Assembly (NCBI GenBank): GCA_036583965.1
Contig: JAZBQD010000021.1
Location: 19,053,875-19,117,874, forward strand
Length of the DNA stretch: 64,000 nt
Direction: 5' to 3'
Source: Prunella strophiata
Lineage: Eukaryota; Chordata; Aves; Passeriformes; Prunellidae
A model generated the notes under the pieces. It was not told the origin of the DNA. It searched no databases and worked only from the letters and a program-made list of their open reading frames with translations. Shown piece by piece: positions 27,415 to 39,182 of this stretch (position 1 is its first letter; each line of letters starts with the position of its first letter). A program made the translations under genes and the position numbers.

Positions 27415-30071
27415 TGGATGGATGATGGATGGATGGATGATGGATGATGGATGATGGATGGATGGATGGAGGATGGATGGATGGATGGAGGATGGATGGA
27501 TGGATGGATGGAGGATGGATGGATGGAGGATGGATGGATGGAGGATGGATGGATGGATGATGGATGGATGGATGGAGGATGGATGGATGGATGGAGGATG
27601 GATGGATGGATGGATGATGGATGGATGATGGATGGATGGATGGAGGATGGATGGATGGATGGAGGATGGATGGATGGATGATGGATGATGGATGATGGAT
27701 GGATGGAGGATGGATGGATGGAGGATGGATGGATGATGGATGATGGATGGATGATGGATGGAGGATGGATGGATGGATGATGGATGATGGATGGATGGAG
27801 GATGGATGGATGGATGGATGGATGATGGATGGATGATGGATGGATGGATGATGGATGGATGATGGATGATGGATGATGGATGGAGGATGGATGGATGATG
27901 GATGGATGGATGGAGGATGGATGGATGGAGGATGGATGGATGGATGATGGATGATGGATGGATGATGGATGGAGGATGGATGGATGATGGATGGAGGATG
28001 GATGGATGGATGGATGGAGGATGGATGGATGGATGGATGATGGATGGATGATGGATGATGGATGATGGATGATGGATGGATGATGGATGATGGATGGATG
28101 GATGGATGGAGGATGGATGGATGGATGATGGATGATGGATGGAGGATGGATGGATGGAGGATGGATGGATGGATGGATGGAGGATGGATGGATGGAGGAT
28201 GGATGGATGGATGGAGGATGGATGGATGGAGGATGGATGGATGGATGGATGATGGATGATGGATGATGGATGATGGATGGAGGATGGATGGATGGATGAT
28301 GGATGGATGGATGGAGGATGGATGGATGGAGGATGGATGGATGGAGGATGGATGGATGGATGGATGATGGATGGATGGAGGATGGATGGATGGATGATGG
28401 ATGGATGATGGATGATGGATGGATGGATGGAGGATGGATGGATGGAGGATGGATGGATGGAGGATGGATGGATGGAGGATGGATGGATGGATGGATGGAT
28501 GATGGATGGATGGAGGATGGATGGATGGATGGATGATGGATGGATGGAGGATGGATGGATGGATGATGGATGATGGATGATGGATGGATGGATGGAGGAT
28601 GGATGGCTGGCTGGCTGCTGGCTGCTGGCTGCTGGCTGGCTGCTGGCTGGCTGCTGGCTGCTGGCTGGCTGGCTGGATGGATGGATGGAGGATGGATGGA
28701 TGGATGGCTGGATGGATGGATGGCTGATGGATGGATGGATGGATGGCTGGATGGATGGATGGATGGAGGATGGATGGATGGAGGATGGATGGATGGATGG
28801 AGGATGGATGGATGGAGGATGGATGATGGATGGATGATGGAGGATGGATGATGGATGGAGGATGATGGATGGATGGATGGATGGATGGCTGGATGGATGG
28901 ATGGCTGGATGGATGGATGGCTGATGGATGGATGGATGATGGATGATGGAGGATGGATGGATGGATGGATGGATGGATGGATGGAGGATGGATGGATGGA
29001 TGGATGGAGGATGGATGATGGATGATGGAGGATGGATGATGGATGATGGATGGATGGATGATGGATGATGGATGGATGGATGATGGATGATGGATGATGG
29101 ATGGATGGATGATGGATGGATGATGATGGATGATGGATGATGGATGGATGATGGATGGATGATGGATGGATGATGATGGATGATGGATGGATGGATGGAT
29201 GGATTGATGGATGGATGGATGATGATGGATGATGGATGGATGGATGGATGGATGGATGATGGATGGATGATGGATGGATGGATGGCTGGATGGATGGATG
29301 GATGATGGATGGATGATGATGGATGGATGGCTGGATGGATGGATGGATGATGGATGATGGAGGATGGATGATGGATGGATGGATGGATGATGGATGGATG
29401 GATGATGATGGATGGATGATGATGGATGGATGGCTGGATGGATGGATGGATGGATGATGATGGATGGATGATGGATGATGGATGGATGGATTGATGGATG
29501 GATGGATGGATGGATGGCTGGATGGATGGATGGATGATGATGGATGGATGATGGATGATGGATGGATGATGGATGGATGGCTGGATGGATGGATGGCTGG
29601 ATGGATGGATGGCTGGATGGATGGATGGATGATGGATGATGGATGATGGATGATGGATGGATGATGGATGATGGATGGATGGCTGGATGGATGGATGGAT
29701 GATGATGGATGGATGGCTGATGGATGGATGGATGATGGATGATGGATGGATGGATGATGGATGGATGGATGGATGGCTGGATGGATGGATGGCTGATGGA
29801 TGGATGGATGGCTGGATGGATGGATGGATGATGATGGATGGATGGCTGGATGGATGGATGGCTGGATGGATGGATGGCTGATGGATGGATGGATGGCTGG
29901 ATGGATGGATGGCTGATGGATGGATGGATGGCTGGATGGATGGATGGCTGGATGGATGGATGGCTGATGGATGGATGGATGGCTGATGGATGGATGGATG
30001 GCTGGATGGATGGATGGCTGATGGATGGATGGATGGAGGATGATGGATGGATGGCTGGATGGATGGATGGA
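27415..30071. repeat. GGAT/GAT satellite-like array, about 2.66 kb
   Basis: GGAT tetramers interrupted by GATGAT and GAGGAT, giving irregular higher-order units of about 15-30 bp. From about 28606 the variant block GGCTGGCTGCTGGCTGCTGG appears; GGCT substitutions are then scattered only in the downstream part (28.7-30.05 kb), whereas GAGGAT variants dominate upstream. Minus-strand open frames of Ile/His/Pro/Ser repeats are artefacts. Confidence 0.97.
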
Positions 30072-30167
30072 GAACAAGGACGGGACAGTTAGGGATGGCA
30101 GGTGCCTGAGCATGGGTGTCTGCACAGGGCCACTGAACAGACAGACAGACGGACAAATGCTGCTGCT
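30072..30167. other. Unique spacer between two arrays
   Basis: About 95 bp of non-repetitive sequence ending in an ACAGACAGACGGAC stretch; it separates the GGAT array from the 22-bp array. Confidence 0.8.
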
Positions 30168-33158
30168 GGTCCCGGTTCTAACCCGGCCCGGTCCCGGTTC
30201 TAACCCGGCCCGGTCCCGGTTCTAACCCGGCCCGGTCCCGGTTCTAACCCGGCCCGGTCCCGGTTCTAACCCGGCCCGGTCCCGGTTCTAACCCGGCCCG
30301 GTCCCGGTTCTAACCCGGCCCGGTCCCGGTTCTAACCCGGCCCGGTCCCGGTTCTAACCCGGCCCGGTCCCGGTTCTAACCCGGCCCGGTCCCGGTTCTA
30401 ACCCGGCCCGGTCCCGGTTCTAACCCGGCCCGGTCCCGGTTCTAACCCGGCCCGGTCCCGGTTCTAACCCGGCCCGGTCCCGGTTCTAACCCGGCCCGGT
30501 CCCGGTTCTAACCCGGCCCGGTCCCGGTTCTAACCCGGCCCGGTCCCGGTTCTAACCCGGCCCGGTCCCGGTTCTAACCCGGCCCGGTCCCGGTTCTAAC
30601 CCGGCCCGGTCCCGGTTCTAACCCGGCCCGGTCCCGGTTCTAACCCGGCCCGGTCCCGGTTCTAACCCGGCCCGGTCCCGGTTCTAACCCGGCCCGGTCC
30701 CGGTTCTAACCCGGCCCGGTCCCGGTTCTAACCCGGCCCGGTCCCGGTTCTAACCCGGCCCGGTCCCGGTTCTAACCCGGCCCGGTCCCGGTTCTAACCC
30801 GGCCCGGTCCCGGTTCTAACCCGGCCCGGTCCCGGTTCTAACCCGGCCCGGTCCCGGTTCTAACCCGGCCCGGTCCCGGTTCTAACCCGGCCCGGTCCCG
30901 GTTCTAACCCGGCCCGGTCCCGGTTCTAACCCGGCCCGGTCCCGGTTCTAACCCGGCCCGGTCCCGGTTCTAACCCGGCCCGGTCCCGGTTCTAACCCGG
31001 CCCGGTCCCGGTTCTAACCCGGCCCGGTCCCGGTTCTAACCCGGCCCGGTCCCGGTTCTAACCCGGCCCGGTCCCGGTTCTAACCCGGCCCGGTCCCGGT
31101 TCTAACCCGGCCCGGTCCCGGTTCTAACCCGGCCCGGTCCCGGTTCTAACCCGGCCCGGTCCCGGTTCTAACCCGGCCCGGTCCCGGTTCTAACCCGGCC
31201 CGGTCCCGGTTCTAACCCGGCCCGGTCCCGGTTCTAACCCGGCCCGGTCCCGGTTCTAACCCGGCCCGGTCCCGGTTCTAACCCGGCCCGGTCCCGGTTC
31301 TAACCCGGCCCGGTCCCGGTTCTAACCCGGCCCGGTCCCGGTTCTAACCCGGCCCGGTCCCGGTTCTAACCCGGCCCGGTCCCGGTTCTAACCCGGCCCG
31401 GTCCCGGTTCTAACCCGGCCCGGTCCCGGTTCTAACCCGGCCCGGTCCCGGTTCTAACCCGGCCCGGTCCCGGTTCTAACCCGGCCCGGTCCCGGTTCTA
31501 ACCCGGCCCGGTCCCGGTTCTAACCCGGCCCGGTCCCGGTTCTAACCCGGCCCGGTCCCGGTTCTAACCCGGCCCGGTCCCGGTTCTAACCCGGCCCGGT
31601 CCCGGTTCTAACCCGGCCCGGTCCCGGTTCTAACCCGGCCCGGTCCCGGTTCTAACCCGGCCCGGTCCCGGTTCTAACCCGGCCCGGTCCCGGTTCTAAC
31701 CCGGCCCGGTCCCGGTTCTAACCCGGCCCGGTCCCGGTTCTAACCCGGCCCGGTCCCGGTTCTAACCCGGCCCGGTCCCGGTTCTAACCCGGCCCGGTCC
31801 CGGTTCTAACCCGGCCCGGTCCCGGTTCTAACCCGGCCCGGTCCCGGTTCTAACCCGGCCCGGTCCCGGTTCTAACCCGGCCCGGTCCCGGTTCTAACCC
31901 GGCCCGGTCCCGGTTCTAACCCGGCCCGGTCCCGGTTCTAACCCGGCCCGGTCCCGGTTCTAACCCGGCCCGGTCCCGGTTCTAACCCGGCCCGGTCCCG
32001 GTTCTAACCCGGCCCGGTCCCGGTTCTAACCCGGCCCGGTCCCGGTTCTAACCCGGCCCGGTCCCGGTTCTAACCCGGCCCGGTCCCGGTTCTAACCCGG
32101 CCCGGTCCCGGTTCTAACCCGGCCCGGTCCCGGTTCTAACCCGGCCCGGTCCCGGTTCTAACCCGGCCCGGTCCCGGTTCTAACCCGGCCCGGTCCCGGT
32201 TCTAACCCGGCCCGGTCCCGGTTCTAACCCGGCCCGGTCCCGGTTCTAACCCGGCCCGGTCCCGGTTCTAACCCGGCCCGGTCCCGGTTCTAACCCGGCC
32301 CGGTCCCGGTTCTAACCCGGCCCGGTCCCGGTTCTAACCCGGCCCGGTCCCGGTTCTAACCCGGCCCGGTCCCGGTTCTAACCCGGCCCGGTCCCGGTTC
32401 TAACCCGGCCCGGTCCCGGTTCTAACCCGGCCCGGTCCCGGTTCTAACCCGGCCCGGTCCCGGTTCTAACCCGGCCCGGTCCCGGTTCTAACCCGGCCCG
32501 GTCCCGGTTCTAACCCGGCCCGGTCCCGGTTCTAACCCGGCCCGGTCCCGGTTCTAACCCGGCCCGGTCCCGGTTCTAACCCGGCCCGGTCCCGGTTCTA
32601 ACCCGGCCCGGTCCCGGTTCTAACCCGGCCCGGTCCCGGTTCTAACCCGGCCCGGTCCCGGTTCTAACCCGGCCCGGTCCCGGTTCTAACCCGGCCCGGT
32701 CCCGGTTCTAACCCGGCCCGGTCCCGGTTCTAACCCGGCCCGGTCCCGGTTCTAACCCGGCCCGGTCCCGGTTCTAACCCGGCCCGGTCCCGGTTCTAAC
32801 CCGGCCCGGTCCCGGTTCTAACCCGGCCCGGTCCCGGTTCTAACCCGGCCCGGTCCCGGTTCTAACCCGGCCCGGTCCCGGTTCTAACCCGGCCCGGTCC
32901 CGGTTCTAACCCGGCCCGGTCCCGGTTCTAACCCGGCCCGGTCCCGGTTCTAACCCGGCCCGGTCCCGGTTCTAACCCGGCCCGGTCCCGGTTCTAACCC
33001 GGCCCGGTCCCGGTTCTAACCCGGCCCGGTCCCGGTTCTAACCCGGCCCGGTCCCGGTTCTAACCCGGCCCGGTCCCGGTTCTAACCCGGCCCGGTCCCG
33101 GTTCTAACCCGGCCCGGTCCCGGTCGGTCCCGGTTCTAACCCGGCCCGGTCCCGGTTC
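30168..33158. repeat. 22-bp minisatellite abutting GINS2, about 136 copies, no visible variation
   Basis: The unit starts GGTCCCGGTTCT and ends AACCCGGCCC. Sampling the phase every 660 bp (30 units) from 30181 to 32821 gives the same line start each time, so there is no net indel, and I saw no substitution until the final truncated copy at 33121-33158 (CGGTCGGTCCCGG). The complementary strand has G-tracts spaced 2, 8 and 3 nt apart and one GGGTTAG per unit. CCGGTT and AACCCGG within the unit form an imperfect palindrome. The array ends 16 bp before the GINS2 ATG. Confidence 0.98.
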
Positions 33159-33174
33159 GGCTCCCCCCGGGTCC

Positions 33175-36100
33175 ATGGAGCCGGCCGAGGTGGAGTTCCT
33201 GGCCGAGAAGGAGCTGGTGACGATCGTGCCCAACTTCAGCCTGGACCGGATTCACCTGATCGGGGTCGGCGGGGCCGGGCCGGGCTGGGCTGGAGCGGGC
33301 CCGGGGCCTTGGGGACACAGCCTGGGGTGACCGAGAACGGAGTTCTGGGGGGCTTGTGGGGCAGGGCAGGGTCTGGGTGGGTCCTGGGGGCAGGGTTTGG
33401 GTCTGGGGAATGGGGTTTAAGGGGTTGGGATTGAGGTGCGGGAGCTGGGGGGATGAGGGAGAGGAGCTAAAGGGGATGAGGGTGGGTCTGGGGTGTTTGG
33501 GAGCAGGGGGAGGAGATGGGGGGATGGATTTGGGATGGAGGGATTCGGGAATGGCAGGCAGAGGAGCTAAAGGGGGTGAGGGTGGGTCTGGGGTGTTTGG
33601 GAGCAGGGGGAGGAGATGGGGGGATGGATTTGGGATGGAGGGATTCGGGAATGGCAGGCGGAGGGTTGGGGGAAGAGGCAGTGCAGCCCCCAGGAGGTTT
33701 GGGAGGGGGCTGTGCTGTCCCCCACGTCCCTGGGGCTTTGTGCAGCCCCTGAGCCCTGGCTGGGAGTGTCCGGCTGTCCTGGGCACTGACCAGAGCCTGG
33801 GCAGCCTCTGGGAGCTGCATGAACAGGGAGATGGAATTTGGAACTCCTGTGAAACACCTTGAAATAAAAGGAAACACTGGTTATTCCTTCTCGAGGGAGA
33901 TGGGGGAAAGTCTCAGAGCAAGAATTCTGGGAAGTGAGAGGAGGAAATGCAGGATCAAATGTTTGAGTCAGGCTTTTCTAAATCCTGTGGAAACTCTCAC
34001 CACATTAGCAGACAGCTCCTGTGCAGTCCAAGCCCTGGTTGTTGCCTGTCTCTCATCCGTTAATTTGTTTTCCAGGGAGATCTGGGTCCCTTCAATCCTG
34101 GCTTGCCAGTGGAAGTGCCTGTGTGGTTGGCCATTAATCTGAAGCAGAGGCAGAAGTGTCGGCTCATCCCCCCAGAATGGATGGATGTTGGTGAGGATGG
34201 GGGCTCTGGTTTCAGCTCTGGCCTTCAGTGGGGGCAGTGGAAACATGAAATTAAAAATAATCTGTTTTTCACCATTAGTGGGGAGGTTAATTCAAAAACA
34301 CAAAGCAGCTGAGAGAGAAAGATCTCATGTCCCACCACTGGAATTCTTTATTTACTCTGAGGGTGGTGAGGCTTGTTCAGAAGAAGCTTTAGGGACTTCA
34401 GGTCACAGAATCTGAGAATATTTTAGGTTGTAAAATACCTCGAACCTCACCAAGTCCAATTTGTGCCACCTTGTCACCAGCCCAGAGCACTGAGTGCCAC
34501 ATCCAGGGATGGGGACTCCAAACCTCCATGGACAGCCCCTTCTTTCAGTCCAGGAATTCTGATGTCCAGCCTGAACCTCCCCTGGCAAAACTTAAGGCTG
34601 TTTCCTCTCATCCTGTCACTAATTATTGGGAAAATCTCTATGAGGAGGGAGACCTTGGAGGCATCCATGTCCCTTGTGGGGATCCTCACAGGATCCTTTT
34701 CCTGCCCTGGAGGCTTGGACACTGAGCTGATCCTACAGAAGCAACGTGGGATTTTCCTGGGCAGGGGGAAGAACACCCAAAAGCTGAGCATCCCTGGTTG
34801 TATTTTAGGGAAACTGGAGGAAATCCGGGACCAGGAGAGGAAAGAGGACACCTTCACTCCAATGCCCAGTCCCTACTACATGGAGCTCACCAAGCTGCTG
34901 CTGAACTAGTGAGTAGGAGCTGAGCTGGGCCATTTTCCACCCCACTGGGTGTGAGCACGGAGGATTTTTCAAGCTTTGCTTGGCAGCAGCCCCGCAGGGC
35001 TGTGGGGAGAGGGAGAGTTGAGGGAGGTTCATCCCTCAGCCTGCCAAGATTTCGCAGCAGCACTTCCCTGGTGGTGACTCTGCCTCTCAGGAACTTGGGG
35101 ATGGCTCCTTGCATGGCCTCATAATTGGGGCTGTGCTGCTTTATTGAGCAGCAGCTCAGCGTGCAGGCCTGGAGGAGCCGCCGCGCGTTCCACGGCTGCA
35201 ATCTGTTCAGCAGCCTCCAGCCTCCAGGCTTCTTCCTTGGCTCTCCTTCAGGAGGAAAGCTCCTCTTGCCTCAGCCTGGGAAGCAGGAGGCCAGGGATAT
35301 TCCGAGCCTGAGCTCCTGCCTGCTGAGGCATTTCACTTGTAAAATCTGCTGGCTGGTATTTGTCTCAGTGAGGGCTCTGCTGACTTTTTAAGCCCTCGTT
35401 TAAGCAGGGTGGGCATTCCAGCTCTGGCTTCTCCCTCTGGAGAGGAGGCTCCTGGCGTGCTGCTCCTTCCCAGCACGCTCCAGCAGCCCTGACAGCTCTG
35501 TCCATGTGCATCCATCCCGTCTCTTTATGGCCTTAATGGGGTGATGTGGCACATCCCATCCAGCCCTTCCTGCTTAATTCTCCCTGTTGGAGCCCTGAGC
35601 TGGGGATTTCATCAGTGCCTGAGCCCTTGGATTCCCCAGCTGGTTGTGACTTTGGCCAGGTTTGGGGCCCTCTGTGTGCCTCCTACCAGCTGGGCAATTA
35701 AAGAGCAGAAGGATTCTAGTGACAGCCAGCTGCTGCATTGGAGCTGAGCATTCCTGGGGAAAGAAACCATCCCAGCAGGACAAGGAGCAGAGAGGATTTT
35801 AGTCTGGAGTCGCAGGTTTTTAGCAAGCTCAGGGTGGGGTGGGATGGTGACAACACCACGCAGTGACACCACTTGGTGACAACTACTCAGTGACATAACC
35901 ACACAGCCCTCAGAGCCTGCCCTGAGCCTGCCTTCCCCTTTCCCTGTGCCAGTGCCTCTGACAACATCCCCAGGGCTGACGAGATCCGGACGCTGGTGAA
36001 GGACACGTGGGACACGCGCATGGCCAAGCTGCGCCTGTCCGCCGACAGCTTTGTGCGGCAGCAGGAGGCTCATGCCAAGGTGGGACCCCACCCCAGCAGG

Positions 36101-36641
36101 GATCTGGGGGGATGAGGGGTGGGGGATGAGCTGCTGGGAAAAGGGGTGTGCTTGTCCTGGGTTGTGGGTGTGTCACTGAGGAGCTGGAGTTGTGTGTTGA
36201 ATCTCGTGGGTCAGGCGTAGCTCCCTGTGCCTTGTGGGAAGGAGACGAGTCATGGAATGGTTTGAGTTGGCTCTTGGAGGTCTCATTCCACCCCTTTCCA
36301 CACATCCCGCTAGATCAGGCAGCTGTAAGCCCCATCCAGCTTGTCCTTGAACACTTCCAGGAATGGGGAATGCTGTTGAAATGGTGCTCGGGTGCTTCTC
36401 TTGCCCAGGGCTGGCAGCTGGGTCAGTCCCTTGGGATGTCACCAAAGGGAGCTGTGGGCTGGGAGCTGCTTGCCAAGTACTTTGTCTTCCCAGATGTTGT
36501 TATCTCTCCTTTTAGCTGGATAACTTAACCCTGATGGAGATCAACACCACTGGGACTTTCCTTACCCAAGCCTTGGATCACATGTACAAGCTGAGGACTA
36601 ACCTCCAGCCTGGTGAGAGCTCCCACTCCCAGGACTTCTGA
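33175..36641 (+). CDS. GINS2: DNA replication complex GINS subunit PSF2 (complete, 5 exons, 185 aa)
   Basis: PSF2 is one of four GINS subunits. GINS joins MCM2-7 and CDC45 to form the CMG replicative helicase and is needed for initiation and fork progression in the nucleus. Exons: 33175-33264, 34076-34190, 34809-34908, 35953-36079 and 36516-36641. The protein is 185 aa, the same length as human. Visible blocks are [113 protein letters not shown] and [11 protein letters not shown], ending SQDF. Exons 2-5 have normal splice sites. Exon 1 must end at ATCGGG with donor GTCGGC, which is weak. GINS2 is tail-to-tail with GSE1, and its 5' flank is a pure minisatellite. Confidence 0.97.
33265..34075. 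other. GINS2 intron 1 with a 100-bp tandem duplication
   Basis: Two adjacent copies of a G-rich segment (GAGGAGCTAAAGGGG, GGTGGGTCTGGGGTGTTTGG, GGATTCGGGAATGGCAGG) lie 100 bp apart at about 33460-33660. The rest is unremarkable. Confidence 0.8.
34400..34735 (-). mobile_element. CR1 LINE 3' fragment in GINS2 intron 2
   Basis: Reverse-orientation CR1 landmarks: CACAGAATCTGAGAATATTT at the 3' tail, CCTCGAACCTCACCAAGTCC, AGTGCCACATCCAGGGATGG and CTTAAGGCTGTTTCCTCTCA. Confidence 0.8.
34909..35952. other. GINS2 intron 3
   Basis: About 1 kb of intronic sequence; no repeat array, exon or RNA gene recognised. Confidence 0.55.
36245..36375 (-). mobile_element. CR1 LINE 3'-end remnant in GINS2 intron 4
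   Basis: Reverse-orientation 3' end: GGAATGGTTTGAGTTGGCTC, GCAGCTGTAAGCCCCATCC and TCCTTGAACACTTCCAGGAA. Confidence 0.7.
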
Positions 36642-37845
36642 CGGAGCTGGGAAGGAGCTGCTGCAACTGGGCAGCTCCACCTCCCTGCAGGGACCTGCCA
36701 GCCCTCAAATCTCCCCTCAGGGCCAGCTGGGAATTGCTCTGGAGCTGCTGGAGCATCCCCAGAGCCTCAGTACAGGCTCCCCCTTGGGGGCTTTTTGCCT
36801 TTCTTCCCCCAGGGATTTTTACTCTCCCCCCTGGGATTGTCCCCACCCCCCTAGGGGCACTTTTGCCCCCCCCCCCCCCCATTTTTGTAATCCCCCAAAA
36901 CCATTGCCCAGGTCCCCCAAATCACGACTTTATTCACAGCCTGGCCCTGTCCATGTCCCCTCCCCACCCCAGAGGGGGTCCCACCTTCTTGTCCCTCCCC
37001 CCTTCCCCTATTTACAGTTCTGGGATGTGGCACTGATGAGGGACAGCAAGGGGCACCAAGGGTGACACAGGACATGGGTGAGCTTGGGGACATCAGCTCT
37101 GTGTCACTCTGTCCTGTCCATGTGTCCTCCCCCTTGGAGTCACCGTGTCCTGTCCTTGTCCCAGTCCAGGTGCCCCCCAGTCTCCCAGCTTGGTGTCACC
37201 ACATCCCCTCACCTGTGGCACAACTCGTGTGACCCCAGCTGTGTCACAATGTCCTGCCCATGAAACACTCCCTGTGTCCCCTGGCGTGGTGGCATCATGT
37301 CCCCTGGCACAGTTCCTGTGTCCCCCACTAGGGTGGCCCACTGTCTGCGTGCCACTGTGTCCCTGCAGGGCACCAACAGCATTGTCCATCTGTCCCCACC
37401 ACGGTGTCCCTGCAAGGCATGAAGATGCCCCAGCTGTCCTTGTGTCCCCATGTCCCCTCGGGGCACGAAGTGAGGGCAGTGCCATTGTCCTCATGTCCCC
37501 TTGGGGCACGAAGTGAGGACGGTGCCACTGTCCCCATGTCCCCTTGGAGCACAGAGGGTGTTTCCACTGTCCCCATGTCCCCTCGGAGCACGGAGGGCGG
37601 TGCCACTGTCCCCATGTCCCCTCGGGGCTGTCCCTCGTGCCCCGTTCCGGGGTGGCGGTGCCGGAGCTCCGGGGCAGCTCTTGCCGCAGTGGCCGCAGCG
37701 GTGCCGCCTCTCCCCGCTGACTCTGGGCGGATCTCTCGGGCTGTACTTCAGCGAGGGAACTTCTGAGGGCAGCACAGGCCACACACTGCCTTGAAAGCCG
37801 TAAATTTCGAGGCGGTGCTTCCATGGATTTTCTCAGAGCCTTGGG

Positions 37846-37876
<31 letters not shown>

Positions 37877-38211
37877 AAAAAGAGAAAGAAGGGAAGATGT
37901 GCTGGCAATGAGGTGTCTGCTGGGGAGATCAGCTGGGAAGCAGATCCATCTGCTCTTTGGAGAAGGACAAAAGAAAATGGTTTTCCCTCTCAGATACCAG
38001 GCTGTGGGGAAATACCAGAATATTAATCATCTTTATTTTTGTAATATTTGGGGTTTTAATATGAAACTGTAAAAAAAATGATGATAATAAAAAAAAATAA
38101 TTGCAGCTGAAGAACGGCATGAGATTAATCCTGGGCTGTGTCACAAACAATGCTTGGAAAATCCTGCAGCTCCCCTTTGGCTCTGGCCCCAGGTTCCCTG
38201 CGGCAGAGAGA
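36642..38211. other. GINS2 3' flank and convergent intergenic region
   Basis: Contains the GINS2 3'UTR (end not fixed), a 14-bp poly-C run at about 36867-36880, four to five degenerate copies of a 41-bp TGTCCCCTCGGGGCACGAAG-type unit at 37438-37630, and a poly-A run at about 37846-37874. AATAAA at 38086-38091 on the plus strand is a possible but unsupported poly(A) signal. Confidence 0.5.
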
Positions 38212-38920
38212 CAGGCAAGGGCAGGATCCAGGCAGGATCTGGGGCAGGATTCAGGGCAGGATTCAGGAAGGATCCAGGGCAGGATTCAGGGCAGAATCCA
38301 AATAGGACACAGGGTAGGATTCAGGCAAGACCCAGGGCAGAATACAGATAGGATCTAGGGCAGGATCCAGGGCAGGGTTCAGGCTGGATCTGAGGCAGGA
38401 TCCAGAGAGAATCCAGGCAGGATCCAGACGGGATTCAGGGCAGGATCCAGACAGGATCTAAGGCAGTATTCAGGTGGGATCCAGGCAGGATCTAGGGCAG
38501 AATTCAGGCAGGATCCAGACGGGATTCAGGGCAGGATCCAGACAGGATCTAGGGCAGTATTCAGGTGGGATCCAGGCAGGATCCAGGGCAGAATTCAGGC
38601 AGGATCCAGACGTGATCCAGAGAGGATCTAGGGCAGTATTCAGGTGGGATCCAGGCAGGACCTAGGGCAGGATTTGGGACAGGATCCAGGCAGGACCCAG
38701 GGCAGGACTCAGGCAGGATCCAGACGGGATCCAGAGAGGATCTAGGGCAGTATTCAGGTGGGATCCAGGCAGGACCTAGGGCAGGATTTGGGACAGGATC
38801 CAGGCAGGATCTAGGGCAGTATTCAGGTGGGATCCAGGCAGGATTTAGGACAGGATCCAGACAGGTCTAAGGCAGGATCCAGGCAGGATCCAGGGCAGGA
38901 TTCAGGCAGGATCCAGGCGG
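38212..38920. repeat. CAGGATCCAGG-type minisatellite, about 0.7 kb
   Basis: Degenerate tandem copies of 11-14-bp modules (GGCAGGATCCA, GGGCAGGATTCA, GGCAGTATTCAGGTGGGA) forming higher-order blocks of about 100 bp repeated from 38440 to 38860. Confidence 0.93.
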
Positions 38921-39182
38921 GCTCTGCCCGCAGCAGGGCTGTGCTGATGGCAGCTGTCATTATTCCTGGCGCCCGGGGGTGCCAGGCTGCCAGCGCTGCC
39001 CTTCCCCGAGCATCTGGGCCAGGCTCCCGCTGCCATCTGTGCCCTGCCCGCCCGGGCTGTGCCCCCGGGGGGGTGGCACCGCGGGAAGGATGGCAGGAAT
39101 GACGGCAGGAGCTGCCGGGAATGCTCGGAGCAGGGCTGCCTTCCCAAGGGAGAAAGGATTCCTTGCCGTCGTTGTGGAAGAG

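Noticed and set aside
26409..30156. Ile/His/Pro/Ser repeat frames of 900-1,240 codons on the minus strand
   Set aside because: Translation of the GGAT array; no splice context or domain.
30168..33158. Possible CRISPR array or centromeric satellite
   Set aside because: Head-to-tail repeats with no spacers, in a eukaryotic genic region; a minisatellite is the simpler reading.
30168..33158. Interstitial telomere because of GGGTTAG in each unit
   Set aside because: Only one telomere-like hexamer per 22-bp unit, never in tandem.
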